DNA from: Flavobacteriaceae bacterium
Lineage (GTDB): Bacteria; Bacteroidota; Bacteroidia; Flavobacteriales; Flavobacteriaceae
Assembly: GCA_014238425.1 (NCBI GenBank)
Contig: JABABD010000040.1
Span: forward strand, 62,001 to 126,000
Length of the DNA: 64,000 nt
Direction of reading: 5' to 3'
Made by a program: the position numbers and the translations under genes. Positions 53,382-61,906 of this stretch are shown piece after piece. Each line of letters starts with the position of its first letter. Position 1 is the stretch's first letter. Below the pieces are notes generated by a model. That model saw only the letters and a program-made list of their open reading frames with translations. It was not told where the DNA came from and ran no database searches.

Positions 53382-54677
53382 ATGACTTCATACAAATCTA
53401 TTTTTGTACTTACTTTTCTATTCCTTATTTTCAGCTGTGGTAATGATGATGATACGGTAGATATGACTGATGATACAATGCCTCCAGTTCTTTCAGCTGA
53501 AATAGAGGTATATGAAGCCAATCTTTTACATGGCGGTTTAGTACTAGGCATTGAAAATGGCCAATCTACCGCCTATTTATTAAATAAAGAGGGTCAAAAA
53601 CTTTTTACTTGGACTTTTACTGATCGTCTAGGCAATGACCTTGAGTTACTGAATGACGGTAGAGTTATAGGTGCATTTAAAGTTGACAACCCACCATTTA
53701 CCTTTGGCGGTGGCGCAGGAGCTGCTAAAATTGTAAATCCGGATGGCTCTATTGATTGGGAATATATCTTGGCTGACAATAATTTTATAATACATCATGA
53801 TGTTGAGATGTTACCAAATGGCAATATACTCATGTTAGTTTGGGAGCGCATCGATGTTACCACTGCTCAACAAGCTGGTATTAATACTACTATTGACATT
53901 TTTCCAGAAAAACTCATTGAAGTAAATCCAACGAATGATCAAATAGTCTGGCAATGGAGAGCTTGGGATCACTTGGTACAAGACACCGATTCTAACTTAC
54001 CAAATTTTGGCGTTATCTCGGATATGCCGCAACGTATTGATCCAAATTATAATGTCGCTGAAGATGTCATTGGGGATATTATGCATGCAAATGGGATAGA
54101 TCATGACGCAGTTAAAGATGTTATTTACATAAGTATTAATTTTTATAGTGAAGTATGGGTTGTAGATCATAGCACCACGACTCAAGAAGCAGTTACAAAT
54201 ACAGGAGGAAATTATAACAAAGGAGGAGATTTATTATATCGTTTTGGCAACCCAAGTGCTTATCAGAATATGTCGGGAGAACGTATATTTTATAACAATC
54301 ATTTTCCAAATTTATTGGAAGATGGAGAACCTGGATCTGGTAATATGCTAGTCTATGCCAACAATACCGATAATATGCCACAATCTACGGTATTCGAACT
54401 TGCCATGCCACAGACATTTACATTGACTCCAAATATCAACAATGAACCCGCCGTTATATGGAGTTTTACCGATCCCGATCTTTACCATTCTCGTGTTTCG
54501 GGAGCTGTAAGGTTAAGCAATGGTAACACTCTAATTTGCGAAGGCGATTATGGCTATTGGGAAATTACACCGGCCAAAGAAATTGCTTGGAAATATAATG
54601 GAATGACTAATTTTTGGAGAGGCTATGGTTATGATTTAGATTTTACCGGGTTATCCAATTTAGGCTTGACATTTTAA
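53382..54677 (+). CDS. Arylsulfotransferase-like beta-propeller lipoprotein
   Basis: From the ATG at 53382 the 431-residue product has a lipoprotein signal (MTSYKSIFVLTFLFLIFSC, acylated Cys19) followed by an Asp-rich stretch (GNDDDTVDMTDD) typical of surface-exposed Bacteroidota lipoproteins. The mature part is a beta-propeller of the arylsulfotransferase (ASST) type: WTFTDRLGNDLELLNDGRVIG, IIHHDVEMLPNGNILMLVWERI, VWQWRAWDHL, DIMHANGIDHDA and ALRLSNGNTLICEGDYGYWEI-like strands with the sequence SGAVRLSNGNTLICEGD. His in IIHHDVEM and HANGIDHD are candidate active-site residues. Sulfotransferase activity is only suggested by family. A bidirectional terminator follows. Confidence 0.82.
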   Translation: MTSYKSIFVLTFLFLIFSCGNDDDTVDMTDDTMPPVLSAEIEVYEANLLHGGLVLGIENGQSTAYLLNKEGQKLFTWTFTDRLGNDLELLNDGRVIGAFKVDNPPFTFGGGAGAAKIVNPDGSIDWEYILADNNFIIHHDVEMLPNGNILMLVWERIDVTTAQQAGINTTIDIFPEKLIEVNPTNDQIVWQWRAWDHLVQDTDSNLPNFGVISDMPQRIDPNYNVAEDVIGDIMHANGIDHDAVKDVIYISINFYSEVWVVDHSTTTQEAVTNTGGNYNKGGDLLYRFGNPSAYQNMSGERIFYNNHFPNLLEDGEPGSGNMLVYANNTDNMPQSTVFELAMPQTFTLTPNINNEPAVIWSFTDPDLYHSRVSGAVRLSNGNTLICEGDYGYWEITPAKEIAWKYNGMTNFWRGYGYDLDFTGLSNLGLTF

Positions 54678-54695
54678 AATTAGTTATATAAATAA

Positions 54696-54723
54696 AAAAA
54701 GAGCCTTAAATAAGGCTCTTTTT
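54696..54723. terminator. Bidirectional terminator between convergent genes
   Basis: A perfect 13-base stem (aaaaagagcctta, 54696-54708; taaggctcttttt, 54711-54723) with a 2-base loop lies 18 bases after the arylsulfotransferase-like stop and 19 bases after the stop of the opposite outer-membrane protein gene. A- and T-runs on the two sides let it serve both strands. Confidence 0.9.
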
Positions 54724-54741
54724 AGTTTTTAATATTTTTAC

Positions 54742-55809
54742 TTAGTCCATATCGAACCGAACACCCAAAGAAATATTGTTCTGTTTAACCGCTTGGTCTT
54801 TAAAAATAGGTGATAAATCGTATTTGGCATACAAAGCGATTTCATCTATCGCAATATAAGCACTAAGGCCATACACCAAATTACTAGTGTTAAAGTCTCT
54901 TTTGATCTTGTCTTTTATACGTTCGCCATCTTCAGTATATTTTAATTTTTGTCGCGTTCCCATATTAAATCCTGCATAGCCTCCAATACCTATCTTAAAT
55001 TGGTTATTTGTTGAATATCTGAAATAGGTTTTTCCCTCTATCTTCTTTGATGGTCCAAACTCAAAATGCAATGGAAACACCAAATTAGTAATTGAGAGTT
55101 TCGATTTCTTAAGATCAACAGGGAATTCTTCTAATGTTGTAATATCCCCATTTTCAACGAAGTACATATTACCTGTTGGTTTCAGCCCGTTAATTTGAAA
55201 TGAATACCCATACTTCAATCTTACAGCATTGGAGTTCTTAAACACTCTGGTTTTCCATGCCCATCCTATCTCAAAAAATCTGGACCCTCCAAACTTATAA
55301 GGAGAATCATCTATACTCTCTCCATCCACAATGGCATTATTCAATCCAAAGGCTAAAACCAAATCGCTACTTGTCCGTCTGTCATACTTTCTAGGTTTGT
55401 CATGTTTTTTATTACCGAAAAAAATAAACTTTTCGCTAGTATCATCTCCAGTACCAATTCTAAGTGTGATTCCTTCTCCTTCGCCGTCGTATTGGTATTT
55501 TGCCTCATGGTTACGTTTTAACAAGGCAATCTTATTGTCTATTATTGCTATCCTATTCTCAATATTTTTGGCTCTTTTTTTAGCCATGAATTTTTTTGTA
55601 GCCTCAGCATCTTCTTTTGTGATTTCGCCATTTTCAAGGCGCTTATTTATAATCTCTACCTCATATTTTAAAGATTCTCGCTCTTGATTTTTTAGTCTTT
55701 CTTTTGATGCTTCTAACTCCTTTATTGCATTTTCATTATCGGCTTGCCCAAAAACACTTAGGCTAGCTGTAATAAGAAGTAGTACTAAAAATTTAGTAAT
55801 AGTATTCAT
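54742..55809 (-). CDS. Outer-membrane beta-barrel protein with N-terminal coiled coil
   Basis: The 355-residue protein has a signal peptide (MNTITKFLVLLLITASLSVFGQ), a helical coiled coil of about 90 residues rich in Lys and Glu (ELEASKERLKNQERESLKYEV, KKFMAKKRAKNIENRIAIID), and then a beta-barrel-like region (FFEIGWAWKTRVFKN, VRLKYGYSFQINGL, FKIGIGGYAGFNMG, ISLGVRFDMD). The final aromatic strand is typical of outer-membrane barrels. It is the third gene of the sigma / anti-sigma operon (36 bases after the anti-sigma gene) and a plausible regulon member. Function is unknown. Confidence 0.78.
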   Translation of the reverse strand: MNTITKFLVLLLITASLSVFGQADNENAIKELEASKERLKNQERESLKYEVEIINKRLENGEITKEDAEATKKFMAKKRAKNIENRIAIIDNKIALLKRNHEAKYQYDGEGEGITLRIGTGDDTSEKFIFFGNKKHDKPRKYDRRTSSDLVLAFGLNNAIVDGESIDDSPYKFGGSRFFEIGWAWKTRVFKNSNAVRLKYGYSFQINGLKPTGNMYFVENGDITTLEEFPVDLKKSKLSITNLVFPLHFEFGPSKKIEGKTYFRYSTNNQFKIGIGGYAGFNMGTRQKLKYTEDGERIKDKIKRDFNTSNLVYGLSAYIAIDEIALYAKYDLSPIFKDQAVKQNNISLGVRFDMD

Positions 55810-55845
55810 ACTGTTCGTTTTTATTGATGATTTATTGAATGATGT

Positions 55846-56640
55846 TTATTGATTTCGTTCTGCAACGGCGGTTTTTACTTTTTTGTAGCCTGATTTAAGA
55901 GCTTCAAAAACACGATCCCTGAACGATTGATCTAAGTCTGTTTCTACTTGTAAAAGCAATAATTCCGCATCGACAATTTTTGTGTTTGCATCGTATAAAC
56001 GCTCGGACGCTAATTCTTTTTGTGCTTGATCTAACAAAGCATCAATTTCAGCATCCGTTACTGCGGATTTCTCAGCTTGTAGTTTTTGAATTAGATTTAC
56101 TACTTCGTCTATTTTTAAGTCTACTGGAGACTTCGATACCGCCACAGTATTTTTATTCGATGTTTCGTGATGAGAAATCACTTCAATTGGTTCTGTTTTA
56201 AGTTGCTCTTGTTGAGTTATAACAAGGCTTTTATTTTTACTTACCGTAATAGATTCAGATGTTTTTAGTATTTGTCTTTCAAAACGTTCCTTCTCCTTCT
56301 TAGGTTCTTCATTAGCAATTTGTTTTTCTTTTATTTTCTCTTCCTCTACAAGTATCTTTTCAACGGTGTTTTTATTCTCAAAAACACTTTCAGTATCTTC
56401 ATTTACTAAAATTTGAGCATCTATAGTGTTTTCTGAATCTTCAGAGAACAGCATCGAAAACACAATCAGTAATCCCACAAAACTGGCGGCTATGCTCAAC
56501 CACCAGTAGGTTTTGTTAGTTTTTCTTTTTGGTTCCGCATCTAGTCTTTCTGACAGTTTTGACCAAGCGTTAGATGATGGCTGCAATTGTCGTTGCTCAA
56601 TCTTGTCCTTTATGTCTTCTTCAAATTTAATTGGTGCCAT
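55846..56640 (-). CDS. Single-pass membrane protein, probable anti-sigma factor
   Basis: The 264-residue protein has a short cytoplasmic head (MAPIKFEEDIKDKIEQRQLQ..AWSKLSERLDAE), one membrane segment (about 45-66, WWLSIAASFVGLLIVFSMLF) and a long charged periplasmic tail with coiled-coil parts (VNLIQKLQAEKSAVTDAEID, LLLLQVETDLDQSF). This is the layout of Bacteroidota anti-sigma factors that sit next to ECF sigma genes. It has no zinc ligand cluster. It overlaps the upstream sigma gene by 14 bases, indicating translational coupling. The anti-sigma role is inferred from topology and context. Confidence 0.72.
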   Translation of the reverse strand: MAPIKFEEDIKDKIEQRQLQPSSNAWSKLSERLDAEPKRKTNKTYWWLSIAASFVGLLIVFSMLFSEDSENTIDAQILVNEDTESVFENKNTVEKILVEEEKIKEKQIANEEPKKEKERFERQILKTSESITVSKNKSLVITQQEQLKTEPIEVISHHETSNKNTVAVSKSPVDLKIDEVVNLIQKLQAEKSAVTDAEIDALLDQAQKELASERLYDANTKIVDAELLLLQVETDLDQSFRDRVFEALKSGYKKVKTAVAERNQ

Positions 56641-57190
56641 TACTTGTATTATTTAATTTATTCACTTTTTGTTGCAATACTTTTCTTGCTTTAAACAATT
56701 GTGATTTTGACGTACTTTCTGAAATTTTCAAAAGTTCTGCTATTTCACCATGCTTATACCCTTCAATCGCATACATTATGAAAACCATTTTATAGCCTTC
56801 AGGCAAACTGTCAATCAAACGTTGTATATCTTCAACTTCTAATTCTGTATTTGAATACTCCGAGTTTCCATCATAATTGCTCATGTCTTCAGAAGGAAAC
56901 TCAACCATTTTTTTACTTCTTAAAAAGGAAATAGATTCTCTTACCATTATGCGCCTAATCCAACCTTCAAAGCTTCCCTCAGCTTTAAACTTTTCTAAGT
57001 ATTTAAACACTTTGAAAAATCCATTCAACATCACCTCTTCTGCTTGTTGTATATCTTTCACATAATACCTACACACACTCAACATTTTAGGGGAATGCAA
57101 CTCAAACAATACATGCTGTGCCTCTCTATCCTGCTTTATAGCACGGCGAATGAGTTCTCTTTCATTTTTGTGTAATTGAATTACTTTCAA
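56627..57190 (-). CDS. ECF-family RNA polymerase sigma factor, probable TTG start
   Basis: The protein has sigma region 2 (KMLSVCRYYVKDIQQAEEVMLNGFFKVFKYLEKF, FEGWIRRIMVRESISFLR) and region 4 (RLIDSLPEGYKMVFIMYAIEGYKHGEIAELLKISESTSKSQLFKARKVLQ). No in-frame ATG exists upstream. The family N-terminus normally reads MKVIQLHKN, which here corresponds to a TTG codon at 57190 (187 residues), with AGGAG about 15 bases upstream; a further TTG lies at 57229. It is the first gene of a sigma / anti-sigma / outer-membrane protein operon and overlaps the anti-sigma gene by 14 bases. Confidence 0.9.
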   Translation of the reverse strand: MKVIQLHKNERELIRRAIKQDREAQHVLFELHSPKMLSVCRYYVKDIQQAEEVMLNGFFKVFKYLEKFKAEGSFEGWIRRIMVRESISFLRSKKMVEFPSEDMSNYDGNSEYSNTELEVEDIQRLIDSLPEGYKMVFIMYAIEGYKHGEIAELLKISESTSKSQLFKARKVLQQKVNKLNNTSNGTN

Positions 57191-57364
57191 AAGTATTGCT
57201 GTTTTCTCCTTATGCTTATAAAGACGCAAAAGTCATGCAAAAGGTTGCCTCGCTAAGATAAACTAATTGATAAAAATTGAATCTCTATATTTAATAGGCT
57301 ATGAGATAAGATGTTGTACACTAATTTTTATGGCAAGTAAAATTACTATACGATAACAAGAAAT

Positions 57365-58342
57365 TTATATTTTCCTATCAATAACATAATTAACCATCAT
57401 CACCAAAGAAGATTTGAATTCAGATTCTGGATATGCTTCAAGTAATACTAACGCTTCATTTTTGAATATCCTCATCTTATTTTCCGCGTACTCAAGTCCA
57501 TTGTTATCCTTTACGAAAGCAATCACTTCTTTTACGCGTTTTTTATCCCTATTATGATTTTTAATAGAATTGATAATCCATTTCTTTTCATCTTTAGATG
57601 AATTGTTAAGAACATGAATCAATGGTAATGTCATCTTTTGTTCCTTAATATCTATACCTGTAGGTTTCCCGATCTTGTCTTCTGTATAATCAAAAAGGTC
57701 ATCTTTTATTTGAAATGCCATTCCGATCAACTCGCCAAACTTTCGCATCGTTTCTACATCTTGCGAATTTGGCTTCACGGATGCTGCTCCTAGACTACAA
57801 CACGCTGCGATGAGAGTTGCTGTTTTCTGTCTAATAATATCATAATACACATCTTCCGTAATATCAAGTTTACGTGCTTTTTCAATTTGCAATAGTTCAC
57901 CCTCAACAATTTCACGTACTGCTACTGAGATGATTTTCAACAAATCAAAGTCATTATTATCAATACAAACTAGCATGCCTTTAGAAAGTAAATAATCACC
58001 AACTAATACGGCAATTTTATTTTTCCAAAGAGCATTAATTGAAAAAAAACCGCGCCTCCTGTTACTATCATCCACAATATCATCGTGCACCAACGACGCT
58101 GTGTGAATCAGTTCAATTACTGAAGCACCTCGATAGGTACGCTCACTTATTTCACCATTAGAAACCATCTTGGCAACCAAGAACACAAACATAGGTCGCA
58201 TTTGTTTGCCTTTCCTATTGACTATATAATGTGTTATCCTATTAAGAAGTGCTACCTGTGAAGACATAGAAAGTTGGAACTTTTGTTCAAAAAGTTCCAT
58301 TTCATAACCTATTGGTTGCTTTATTTGTTCTACGATTTTCAT
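57365..58342 (-). CDS. Polyprenyl (octaprenyl-type) diphosphate synthase
   Basis: The 325-residue trans-prenyltransferase has the first Asp-rich motif in HDDIVDDSNRRRG (about 85-97) and the second in QIKDDLFDYTED (about 206-217), with KQMRPMFVFLVAKM upstream and VGDYLLSKGM after motif one. It condenses isopentenyl diphosphate onto allylic diphosphates to make the side chain of menaquinone or a similar lipid. The length and the small residues before motif one fit a long-chain synthase, but the chain length cannot be read safely. It is monocistronic. Confidence 0.93.
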   Translation of the reverse strand: MKIVEQIKQPIGYEMELFEQKFQLSMSSQVALLNRITHYIVNRKGKQMRPMFVFLVAKMVSNGEISERTYRGASVIELIHTASLVHDDIVDDSNRRRGFFSINALWKNKIAVLVGDYLLSKGMLVCIDNNDFDLLKIISVAVREIVEGELLQIEKARKLDITEDVYYDIIRQKTATLIAACCSLGAASVKPNSQDVETMRKFGELIGMAFQIKDDLFDYTEDKIGKPTGIDIKEQKMTLPLIHVLNNSSKDEKKWIINSIKNHNRDKKRVKEVIAFVKDNNGLEYAENKMRIFKNEALVLLEAYPESEFKSSLVMMVNYVIDRKI

Positions 58343-58369
58343 CCGGTAAATGAGTCTTTTTAGCCCTCA

Positions 58370-58415
58370 CAAACCTACTAAAAAAGGTGCTTAATAACTA
58401 TTTTTAGTAGATTTG
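58370..58415. promoter_or_regulatory. Inverted-repeat divergent promoter region
   Basis: Two 15-base arms, caaacctactaaaaa (58370-58384) and tttttagtagatttg (58401-58415), are complementary at 14 of 15 positions. The outer ends are -7 boxes: TAGGTTTG on the minus strand for the polyprenyl synthase gene (ATG at 58342) and TAGATTTG on the plus strand for the T9SS gene (ATG at 58440), each about 25 bases from its ATG. Confidence 0.5.
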
Positions 58416-58439
58416 ATGTCATATAACAACCAATCAAGA

Positions 58440-59681
58440 ATGAAGAAATTCTACATTACGTGTTTAGCGCTATTCGCTCTCAACTCATATACCTTAGCTC
58501 AAGATACTTGTGCTGGTGCATTATCAATAGTTCCTAGCGTACAAAATGTTCCAAATATAAATTCTGGACAAGTGCCAAATCCAGATTGTGCTGAAAATTT
58601 TGGACAACTAAGAACAGCCGGTAAGTGGTACGTCTTTACAGCGTCAGTTAATGGTGTCGCTAAAGTAACTAGTGACCTTATAACGAATCCTACTGTTGAT
58701 ACCAGATTACACATCTACACTGGAGCATGTTCAGTACTTGAATGTATTGCCGGAAATGATGACAAAGACCCTTTTGGGAACGTCCGCTTTTCTGAAGCCA
58801 TTTGGCCCATTAGTTCTGGCATTACTTATTATATAGCTTGGGATAATCAATATAGCACATCAGGTTTTGATTTTGAGCTTACAGAAACCGCTATTTCCTG
58901 CCCATCTGGAAGCTTACCAATAGCTAGTGATTTTGACAACACAAATGATTTTATTGCCTGTTTTAGTACAGAAGACATTGATGGTAATGGCTCCGATTGG
59001 AAATTACAATTCGTAGATATGGACGGCGATGGAAATGATGAAGATTATGCTACTACAGGTACTAATAGTAATATAGCAAAGGAAGATTGGTTGTTCTCAC
59101 CTCCAATAGATTTAACAATTAATAACAGTTATCAAATAAATTTCAAATACAATGGCGGAAACGGAACATTTCCTGCAAATGAAACTCTTGAGGTCATATT
59201 AGTCGATGCCGCATCTTCTTCTGCTACCGTATTGCAATCCGTATTTACGGAAACCGGAATTACTAGAACTGGAAATTTTTCACAAGGTGAGGCGTTAGCT
59301 ACTTCACAATCTATACCTTATACATCTACAGTTACAGGAACTTATTATTTAGCGTTTAAAGCAACATCCCCTACTAATAGCGGATCTTTACTATTATTTG
59401 ATTATTCAGTAACTGACGTAACTTTATCTAATATTCTACATCAAGATAATGCGCTTCGACATACCTATAATCGTGATACAGATATGCTAACGATAGCATC
59501 GGATCATCATCCTATTAATACTATTAAAGTCTTTAATATTCTTGGGCAAGAGGTTATTCAAAAAAGTATGGACACCAAGGAGGTTCGGATAGAGTTATCT
59601 TCTTTGATAGATGGTATTTACTTAGTGAGAATTCTCAGTTCAAATACGATTTCAAAAACAATTAAACTACTGAAACTGTAA
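58440..59681 (+). CDS. T9SS cargo protein with two jelly-roll-like domains
   Basis: From the ATG at 58440 the 413-residue protein has a signal peptide (MKKFYITCLALFALNSYTLAQ). A first beta-sandwich of about 120 residues (CAGALSIVPSVQNVPNINSG, GKWYVFTASVNGVAKVTSD, DTRLHIYTGACS) resembles prepeptidase or carbohydrate-binding domains. A second one (DIDGNGSDWKLQFVDMDGDG, EDWLFSPPIDLTINNSYQINF) is of the choice-of-anchor/MAM-like type. It ends with a T9SS type A sorting domain (TIKVFNILGQEVIQKS, LSSLIDGIYLVRILSSN). No catalytic motif is seen. The upstream region shares a divergent inverted-repeat promoter with the polyprenyl synthase gene. Confidence 0.88.
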   Translation: MKKFYITCLALFALNSYTLAQDTCAGALSIVPSVQNVPNINSGQVPNPDCAENFGQLRTAGKWYVFTASVNGVAKVTSDLITNPTVDTRLHIYTGACSVLECIAGNDDKDPFGNVRFSEAIWPISSGITYYIAWDNQYSTSGFDFELTETAISCPSGSLPIASDFDNTNDFIACFSTEDIDGNGSDWKLQFVDMDGDGNDEDYATTGTNSNIAKEDWLFSPPIDLTINNSYQINFKYNGGNGTFPANETLEVILVDAASSSATVLQSVFTETGITRTGNFSQGEALATSQSIPYTSTVTGTYYLAFKATSPTNSGSLLLFDYSVTDVTLSNILHQDNALRHTYNRDTDMLTIASDHHPINTIKVFNILGQEVIQKSMDTKEVRIELSSLIDGIYLVRILSSNTISKTIKLLKL

Positions 59682-59687
59682 TACACA

Positions 59688-60728
59688 TTAGCTTTTATTA
59701 GCCAGTTGCCCACAAGCTGCATCAATGTCTTTACCTCTAGAACGCCTAACGGTTACTGTTATATTATTTTTTTCGAGCATGGATACATACATTTTCAGGG
59801 CATCATCACTGGCCTGCTGAAATTCACCATCATCAATAGGATTATATTCAATTAAATTCACCTTACTAGGTGCAAACTTGCAGAACTTGATCAAAGCATC
59901 AATATCTTTTCTGCTATCATTTATGCCATTCCAAACTACATACTCATATGTAATTCTGTTTTTAGTTTGAGCATACCAATATTCTAAGGCCTGTCTTAAA
60001 TCAGACAAAGGAAAATGTTCATTAAAAGGCATTATGGATGTTCTTATTTCGTCTATCGCAGAATGTAAAGACACAGCTAGTTTAAATTTTACGCCATCAT
60101 CTGCCATCTTCTTTATCATCTTTGGAACTCCTGAGGTCGACACTGTAATTCGTCTAGGTGACATCCCTAATCCTTCTTTAGATGTAATTTTATCAATCGC
60201 TTTTAGAACATTGTTATAGTTCATAAGAGGTTCTCCCATTCCCATAAACACAATATTAGACAGAGGTCGATCAAAATACAATTTACTCTGATTGTCTATT
60301 ACTACTACCTGATCATAAATCTCATCTGGATTGAGATTGCGCATGCGTTTTAATCTTGATGTTGCGCAAAACTTACAATCTAAGCTGCAACCTACTTGAG
60401 ATGACACACAAGCTGTTGTTCTCGTTGACGTAGGTATAAGTACGGATTCAACAGTTAAGTCATCATGCAATTTAACGGCATTTTTAATGGTACCATCATT
60501 GCTTCGTTGCATATTATCAACGCGCACATGATTTATGACAAAATTTGCCTCCAACATGGCTCTAGTCTCTTTGGAAATATTAGTCATATCTTCAAAGTCA
60601 TGAGCCGCTTTTTGCCAAAGCCACTCATATACTTGATTTCCTCGAAATGCTTTATCGCCTTCTTTCTCGAAAAAATCTCTAAGCTGCTCTTTAGTAAGTG
60701 CTCGTATGTCTTTTTTGTTCGTTGCCAT
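59688..60728 (-). CDS. rlmN: 23S rRNA (adenine-2503-C2)-methyltransferase
   Basis: The 346-residue radical-SAM enzyme has the Cys cluster QVGCSLDCKFCATS (CxxxCxxC, about residues 112-125), GMGEPLMNYNNVLKAI, SPRRITVSTSGVPKMI and a C-terminal RRSRGKDIDAACGQLA with the second catalytic Cys. It methylates A2503 of 23S rRNA and some tRNAs. It is downstream of queA on the same strand, separated by a terminator hairpin. The convergent T9SS gene ends 6 bases away. Confidence 0.97.
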   Translation of the reverse strand: MATNKKDIRALTKEQLRDFFEKEGDKAFRGNQVYEWLWQKAAHDFEDMTNISKETRAMLEANFVINHVRVDNMQRSNDGTIKNAVKLHDDLTVESVLIPTSTRTTACVSSQVGCSLDCKFCATSRLKRMRNLNPDEIYDQVVVIDNQSKLYFDRPLSNIVFMGMGEPLMNYNNVLKAIDKITSKEGLGMSPRRITVSTSGVPKMIKKMADDGVKFKLAVSLHSAIDEIRTSIMPFNEHFPLSDLRQALEYWYAQTKNRITYEYVVWNGINDSRKDIDALIKFCKFAPSKVNLIEYNPIDDGEFQQASDDALKMYVSMLEKNNITVTVRRSRGKDIDAACGQLANKS

Positions 60729-60734
60729 ATATAC

Positions 60735-60762
60735 AAAAAGGAGCTTTTAAAAGCTCCTTTTT
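60735..60762 (-). terminator. Terminator between queA and rlmN
   Basis: The perfect 14-base palindrome aaaaaggagctttt / aaaagctccttttt (60735-60748, 60749-60762), flanked by T-rich sequence on the minus strand, lies 15 bases after the queA stop and 6 bases before the rlmN start. Some read-through into rlmN is likely. Confidence 0.75.
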
Positions 60763-60777
60763 TTTGTTGAATGTAGC

Positions 60778-61827
60778 CTATATAATAAGCATTGCGTCTC
60801 CATATGTATAGAACCTATACTTTTCTTTTATAGCTTCATCATATGCTTTTTTAATAAAATCATGGCCTGCAAAAGCAGACACCATCATTAATAAAGTAGA
60901 TTTTGGTGTATGAAAATTAGTAACCATACAATTAGCAATACTAAATTCGTAAGGAGGAAATATGAACTTATTGGTCCAACCGTCAAACTCATTTAACGTT
61001 CCGCTAGAAGATACCGCACTCTCAACTGCTCTCATAGCAGTAGTACCTACGGCACATATGCGTCTTTTGGTCTTTAAACCATTATTAATGATATCTACTG
61101 CTTTTGAATTGATAATAGCTTCTTCGCTATCCATTTTATGCTTAGAAAGGTCTTCAACTTCCACTGGATTGAAAGTTCCTAACCCAACATGCAATGTCAC
61201 TTCTGCATACTTTATTCCTTTAATTTCTAACCTCTTCAAGAGATGTTTAGAAAAATGCAATCCTGCCGTTGGAGCAGCTACTGCACCTTCATTCTTTGCA
61301 AAAATAGTTTGATATCGCTCTTCATCTTCTGGCTCAACATCTCTTTTAATATACTTTGGAAGTGGTGTTTGACCTAGTTCTGTTAATTTACGTCTAAACT
61401 CGTCATACGAACCATCATACAAAAAACGTAAGGTTCGTCCTCTAGAGGTTGTGTTATCAATTACCTCAGCAACTAATGTTTCATCTTCACCAAAGTATAG
61501 TTTATTACCAATACGAATTTTACGTGCAGGGTCTACTAAAACATCCCAAAGTCTTTGCTCTTGGTTTAGTTCTCTCAATAAAAACACTTCAATTCTCGCT
61601 CCAGTCTTTTCCTTATTTCCAAACAATCTAGCAGGGAACACTTTCGTATTATTCAAAATCATGACGTCATCCTCCTTAAAGTAATTAATCAAATCCTTGA
61701 ATTCTTTGTGTTCAATTGTTTGTTCTTTTCGATTCAATACCATTAATCTGGCTTCATCACGATTTTCTGTTGGATGTTCGGCTAATAATTCTTCAGGAAG
61801 TTCAAAGCCAAAGTGAGATAGTTTCAT
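60778..61827 (-). CDS. queA: S-adenosylmethionine:tRNA ribosyltransferase-isomerase
   Basis: The 349-residue enzyme has the QueA signature blocks: [24 protein letters not shown] (about 7-30), [33 protein letters not shown] (about 182-198) and [19 protein letters not shown] [16 protein letters not shown] (about 212-227), then [21 protein letters not shown]. It makes epoxyqueuosine from preQ1-modified tRNA, the second-last step of queuosine formation. Its promoter is one of the clearest in the window. Confidence 0.97.
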   Translation of the reverse strand: MKLSHFGFELPEELLAEHPTENRDEARLMVLNRKEQTIEHKEFKDLINYFKEDDVMILNNTKVFPARLFGNKEKTGARIEVFLLRELNQEQRLWDVLVDPARKIRIGNKLYFGEDETLVAEVIDNTTSRGRTLRFLYDGSYDEFRRKLTELGQTPLPKYIKRDVEPEDEERYQTIFAKNEGAVAAPTAGLHFSKHLLKRLEIKGIKYAEVTLHVGLGTFNPVEVEDLSKHKMDSEEAIINSKAVDIINNGLKTKRRICAVGTTAMRAVESAVSSSGTLNEFDGWTNKFIFPPYEFSIANCMVTNFHTPKSTLLMMVSAFAGHDFIKKAYDEAIKEKYRFYTYGDAMLII

Positions 61828-61859
61828 GTATATGTTGTGTGAATTAATTTACAAAGCTG

Positions 61860-61891
61860 CAAATATACAATCTCGTTATAGGGGTTGTCAA
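61860..61891 (-). promoter_or_regulatory. Promoter of queA
   Basis: On the minus strand, TATATTTG (61867-61860) matches the Bacteroidota -7 consensus, and TTG of CTTGAC (61891-61889) lies upstream with a 21-base spacer. The predicted start leaves a leader of about 25 bases before the ATG at 61827. Confidence 0.65.
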
Positions 61892-61906
61892 GTATTTTGA
61901 GGTTTA

